64,000 nt of DNA from Chrysoperla carnea (taxonomy: Eukaryota; Arthropoda; Insecta; Neuroptera; Chrysopidae). A program made the translations under genes and the position numbers. Each line of letters starts with the position of its first letter. The first letter of the stretch is position 1. This document shows, piece after piece, positions 62,752 to 64,000 of this stretch. The stretch covers positions 94,978,368 to 95,042,367 of the forward strand of contig NC_058337.1 of NCBI RefSeq assembly GCF_905475395.1, in the 5' to 3' direction. The notes below the pieces were generated by a model. The model did no database searches. It was not told where the DNA came from and saw only the letters and a list, made by a program, of their open reading frames with translations.

Positions 62752-62952
62752 TTAAAAACAAATTTTGTAAGCAATTAATTGCAATACAATTTCGAGAAAC
62801 ATATCTTGGTTTTCGGCTATATAGGCTCGTGGCATCTTTATATTGTAAAATTTGAATTTCAAGAAACGAGGCAATCTATGTCTACGACCGGCGGGAAATC
62901 TCGATGCCAATCTTGAAAACATTTGAATATGGGCGTCTCTCTGTGAAAGCAT
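62752..62952 (-). other. Open frame with some exon-like features, unresolved
   Basis: On the minus strand an acceptor-like TTTCACAG at about 62942 precedes a segment reading MFSRLASRFPAGRRHRLPRF and FKFYNIKMPRAYIAENQDMF. Composition is richer than its surroundings. Could be a repeat, a UTR exon or chance; the strand is uncertain. Confidence 0.15.
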
Positions 62953-63242
62953 AAATATATATTATGTATAAGTTCGACTACAGCGTCGCCGCATTTCTGA
63001 AATCTATTTTTGTTATAAAGTTATACAACCCGTAATACAGTAATGCTATACATGTTGTCAAACGGTATACAGTAATCAGTTATAGAATACCAACAGCACG
63101 TTTCATATATTCGTGAGCTATTCGTGTGAATACATCGTTTTTTCGACGTGACCACCAAGTATATGAGCTATATGTATTAATATTGCTAACGAGTGAATTT
63201 ATATACATAACCGCATTGTTAATTATATTATATGTATATACC

Positions 63243-63275
63243 TATAAAAACCATTAATAATTAAGTAGACGTCAT
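63243..63275 (+). promoter_or_regulatory. Core promoter of the right-edge gene
   Basis: TATAAAAA starts at 63243 and an initiator-like TCATA places the transcription start near 63274, 31 nt downstream. Overlapping it, GACGTCAT (63269-63276) resembles a cAMP-response element. This would give a ~55-nt 5' UTR to the start codon at 63329. An acceptor-like TTTTCAG at 63304-63310 is an alternative reading. Confidence 0.5.
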
Positions 63276-63328
63276 AAAGCAGAAACTTTTTCGAGTGCTC
63301 GAATTTTCAGTAAAAATTTATTTTAATA

Positions 63329-63427
63329 ATGTTTTCGTTTACTTTAAATAATATTCGTATTGTGTTTTATGCGGCAATTATTGTATTTGGTATGGCATTT
63401 TCATTCGATCCAGTTTCATCACGTGCG
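63329..63427 (+). CDS. First coding exon of a putative secreted-protein gene (partial)
   Basis: 33 codons from ATG at 63329: a short n-region with one arginine (MFSFTLNNIRI), a hydrophobic core (VFYAAIIVFGMAF) and a polar end (SFDPVSSRA), then the donor GTAAGT at 63428, phase 0. This is the build of a signal peptide cut off by an intron, common in insect neuropeptide, hormone and other secreted-protein genes. The mature part is beyond the window, so the product cannot be named. Support: TATA box and initiator at the right spacing, clean donor, and composition unlike the flanks. Confidence 0.6.
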
Positions 63428-64000
63428 GTAAGTTTTGACAGTTAAATATTCTCTTACATTTCAATTTAAGCATTATTTATTTTCGTTTTCCGGTGATACT
63501 CTAAAAATGATATCATTTTATAGTAAAATAATACATATTTCACCAATTTTTTGGACTATGTTTTCGAAATTTTCATGTTTGTGAGATTTAAATTGAGTTG
63601 AGACTTAGTTTTTTTGATTAAAAAAAGTTTTAACGTGATCAAAACATCAAATATATGGCTGAAACGATGACTGATGTTCTTCTACGCTTGTTCCACGGTT
63701 AAAATCGTTTAAAAATGGGTAACTTTGAGCTTGTCTCGAAATTACTCTTTGGTTTGTAACAAAAGCATTTTGATTTGGTGAAATTATTACCGTGATTGTT
63801 CTACCTTTTAATGATTTCCGACTAGTTGCTGCATAAACGGCAAACGGCAAAATAAAAGGCAAACGAATAATTTATTTAGAAATGGAGGAAACTCTTTAAC
63901 ACATTTTCCTGCAAATCTGTTAACATGAATCATATTAATTTAAAAACAAGTGATAACAAACAATTGACTAAGTTTATTGTTGAAATATCATGTATAGACA
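63428..64000 (+). other. Start of intron 1 of the right-edge gene
   Basis: Begins GTAAGT and continues to the window end. The last ~55 bases (AACAAACAATTGACTAAG) are the leading end of another family A repeat. No further exon seen. Confidence 0.5.

Overview
This is an AT-rich, intron-rich animal sequence. Canonical GT-AG introns, one of them about 19 kb, a conserved SLC16-type monocarboxylate transporter and many dispersed transposon remnants fit an insect with a medium or large, repeat-laden genome. I cannot name the order or species. There is no sign of bacterial layout (operons, ribosome binding sites, CRISPR arrays) and I found no convincing tRNA or rRNA.

Genes. (1) The best-supported gene lies on the minus strand. 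It is a monocarboxylate transporter of the major facilitator superfamily, with coding exons at 24013-23872, 4897-4778, 4696-3461, 2406-2206 and 1384-1230. All junctions keep frame and give a 617-residue, 12-helix protein; the largest intron is 18,974 bp. (2) At the left edge, two short plus-strand exons (3-49 and 114-276) may be the 3' end of a gene convergent with the transporter. (3) Near the right edge a plus-strand gene begins: a TATA box at 63243, an initiator near 63274, a start codon at 63329 and a 33-codon exon that reads as a signal peptide and ends at a consensus splice donor. The rest of this putative secreted-protein gene lies beyond the window.

The remainder (intron 4898-23871 and 24.4-63.2 kb) is non-coding and dominated by small transposons. 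Those with the clearest boundaries are two TTAA-flanked elements (21159-21463, 31601-32154), an 8-bp-duplication hairpin (60498-60652), four TA-flanked inverted-repeat elements (2811-2998, 27804-28187, 29871-30335, 58390-59522), a Helitron-like element (53303-53767) and a 5'-truncated LINE with a 13-bp target duplication (about 61523-62384). There are further foldbacks at 42.0, 45.2, 46.6 and 57.5 kb, a ~315-bp tandem array at 48.0-48.7 kb, a (GT)n tract at 25.6 kb, and several dispersed families whose copies recur within the window.

I found no evidence for a new multi-gene system. The items most worth following are the signal-peptide gene at the right edge, the 1.13-kb inverted-repeat element, the long hairpin at 42.0 kb and the possible 47-bp exon at 50.4 kb.
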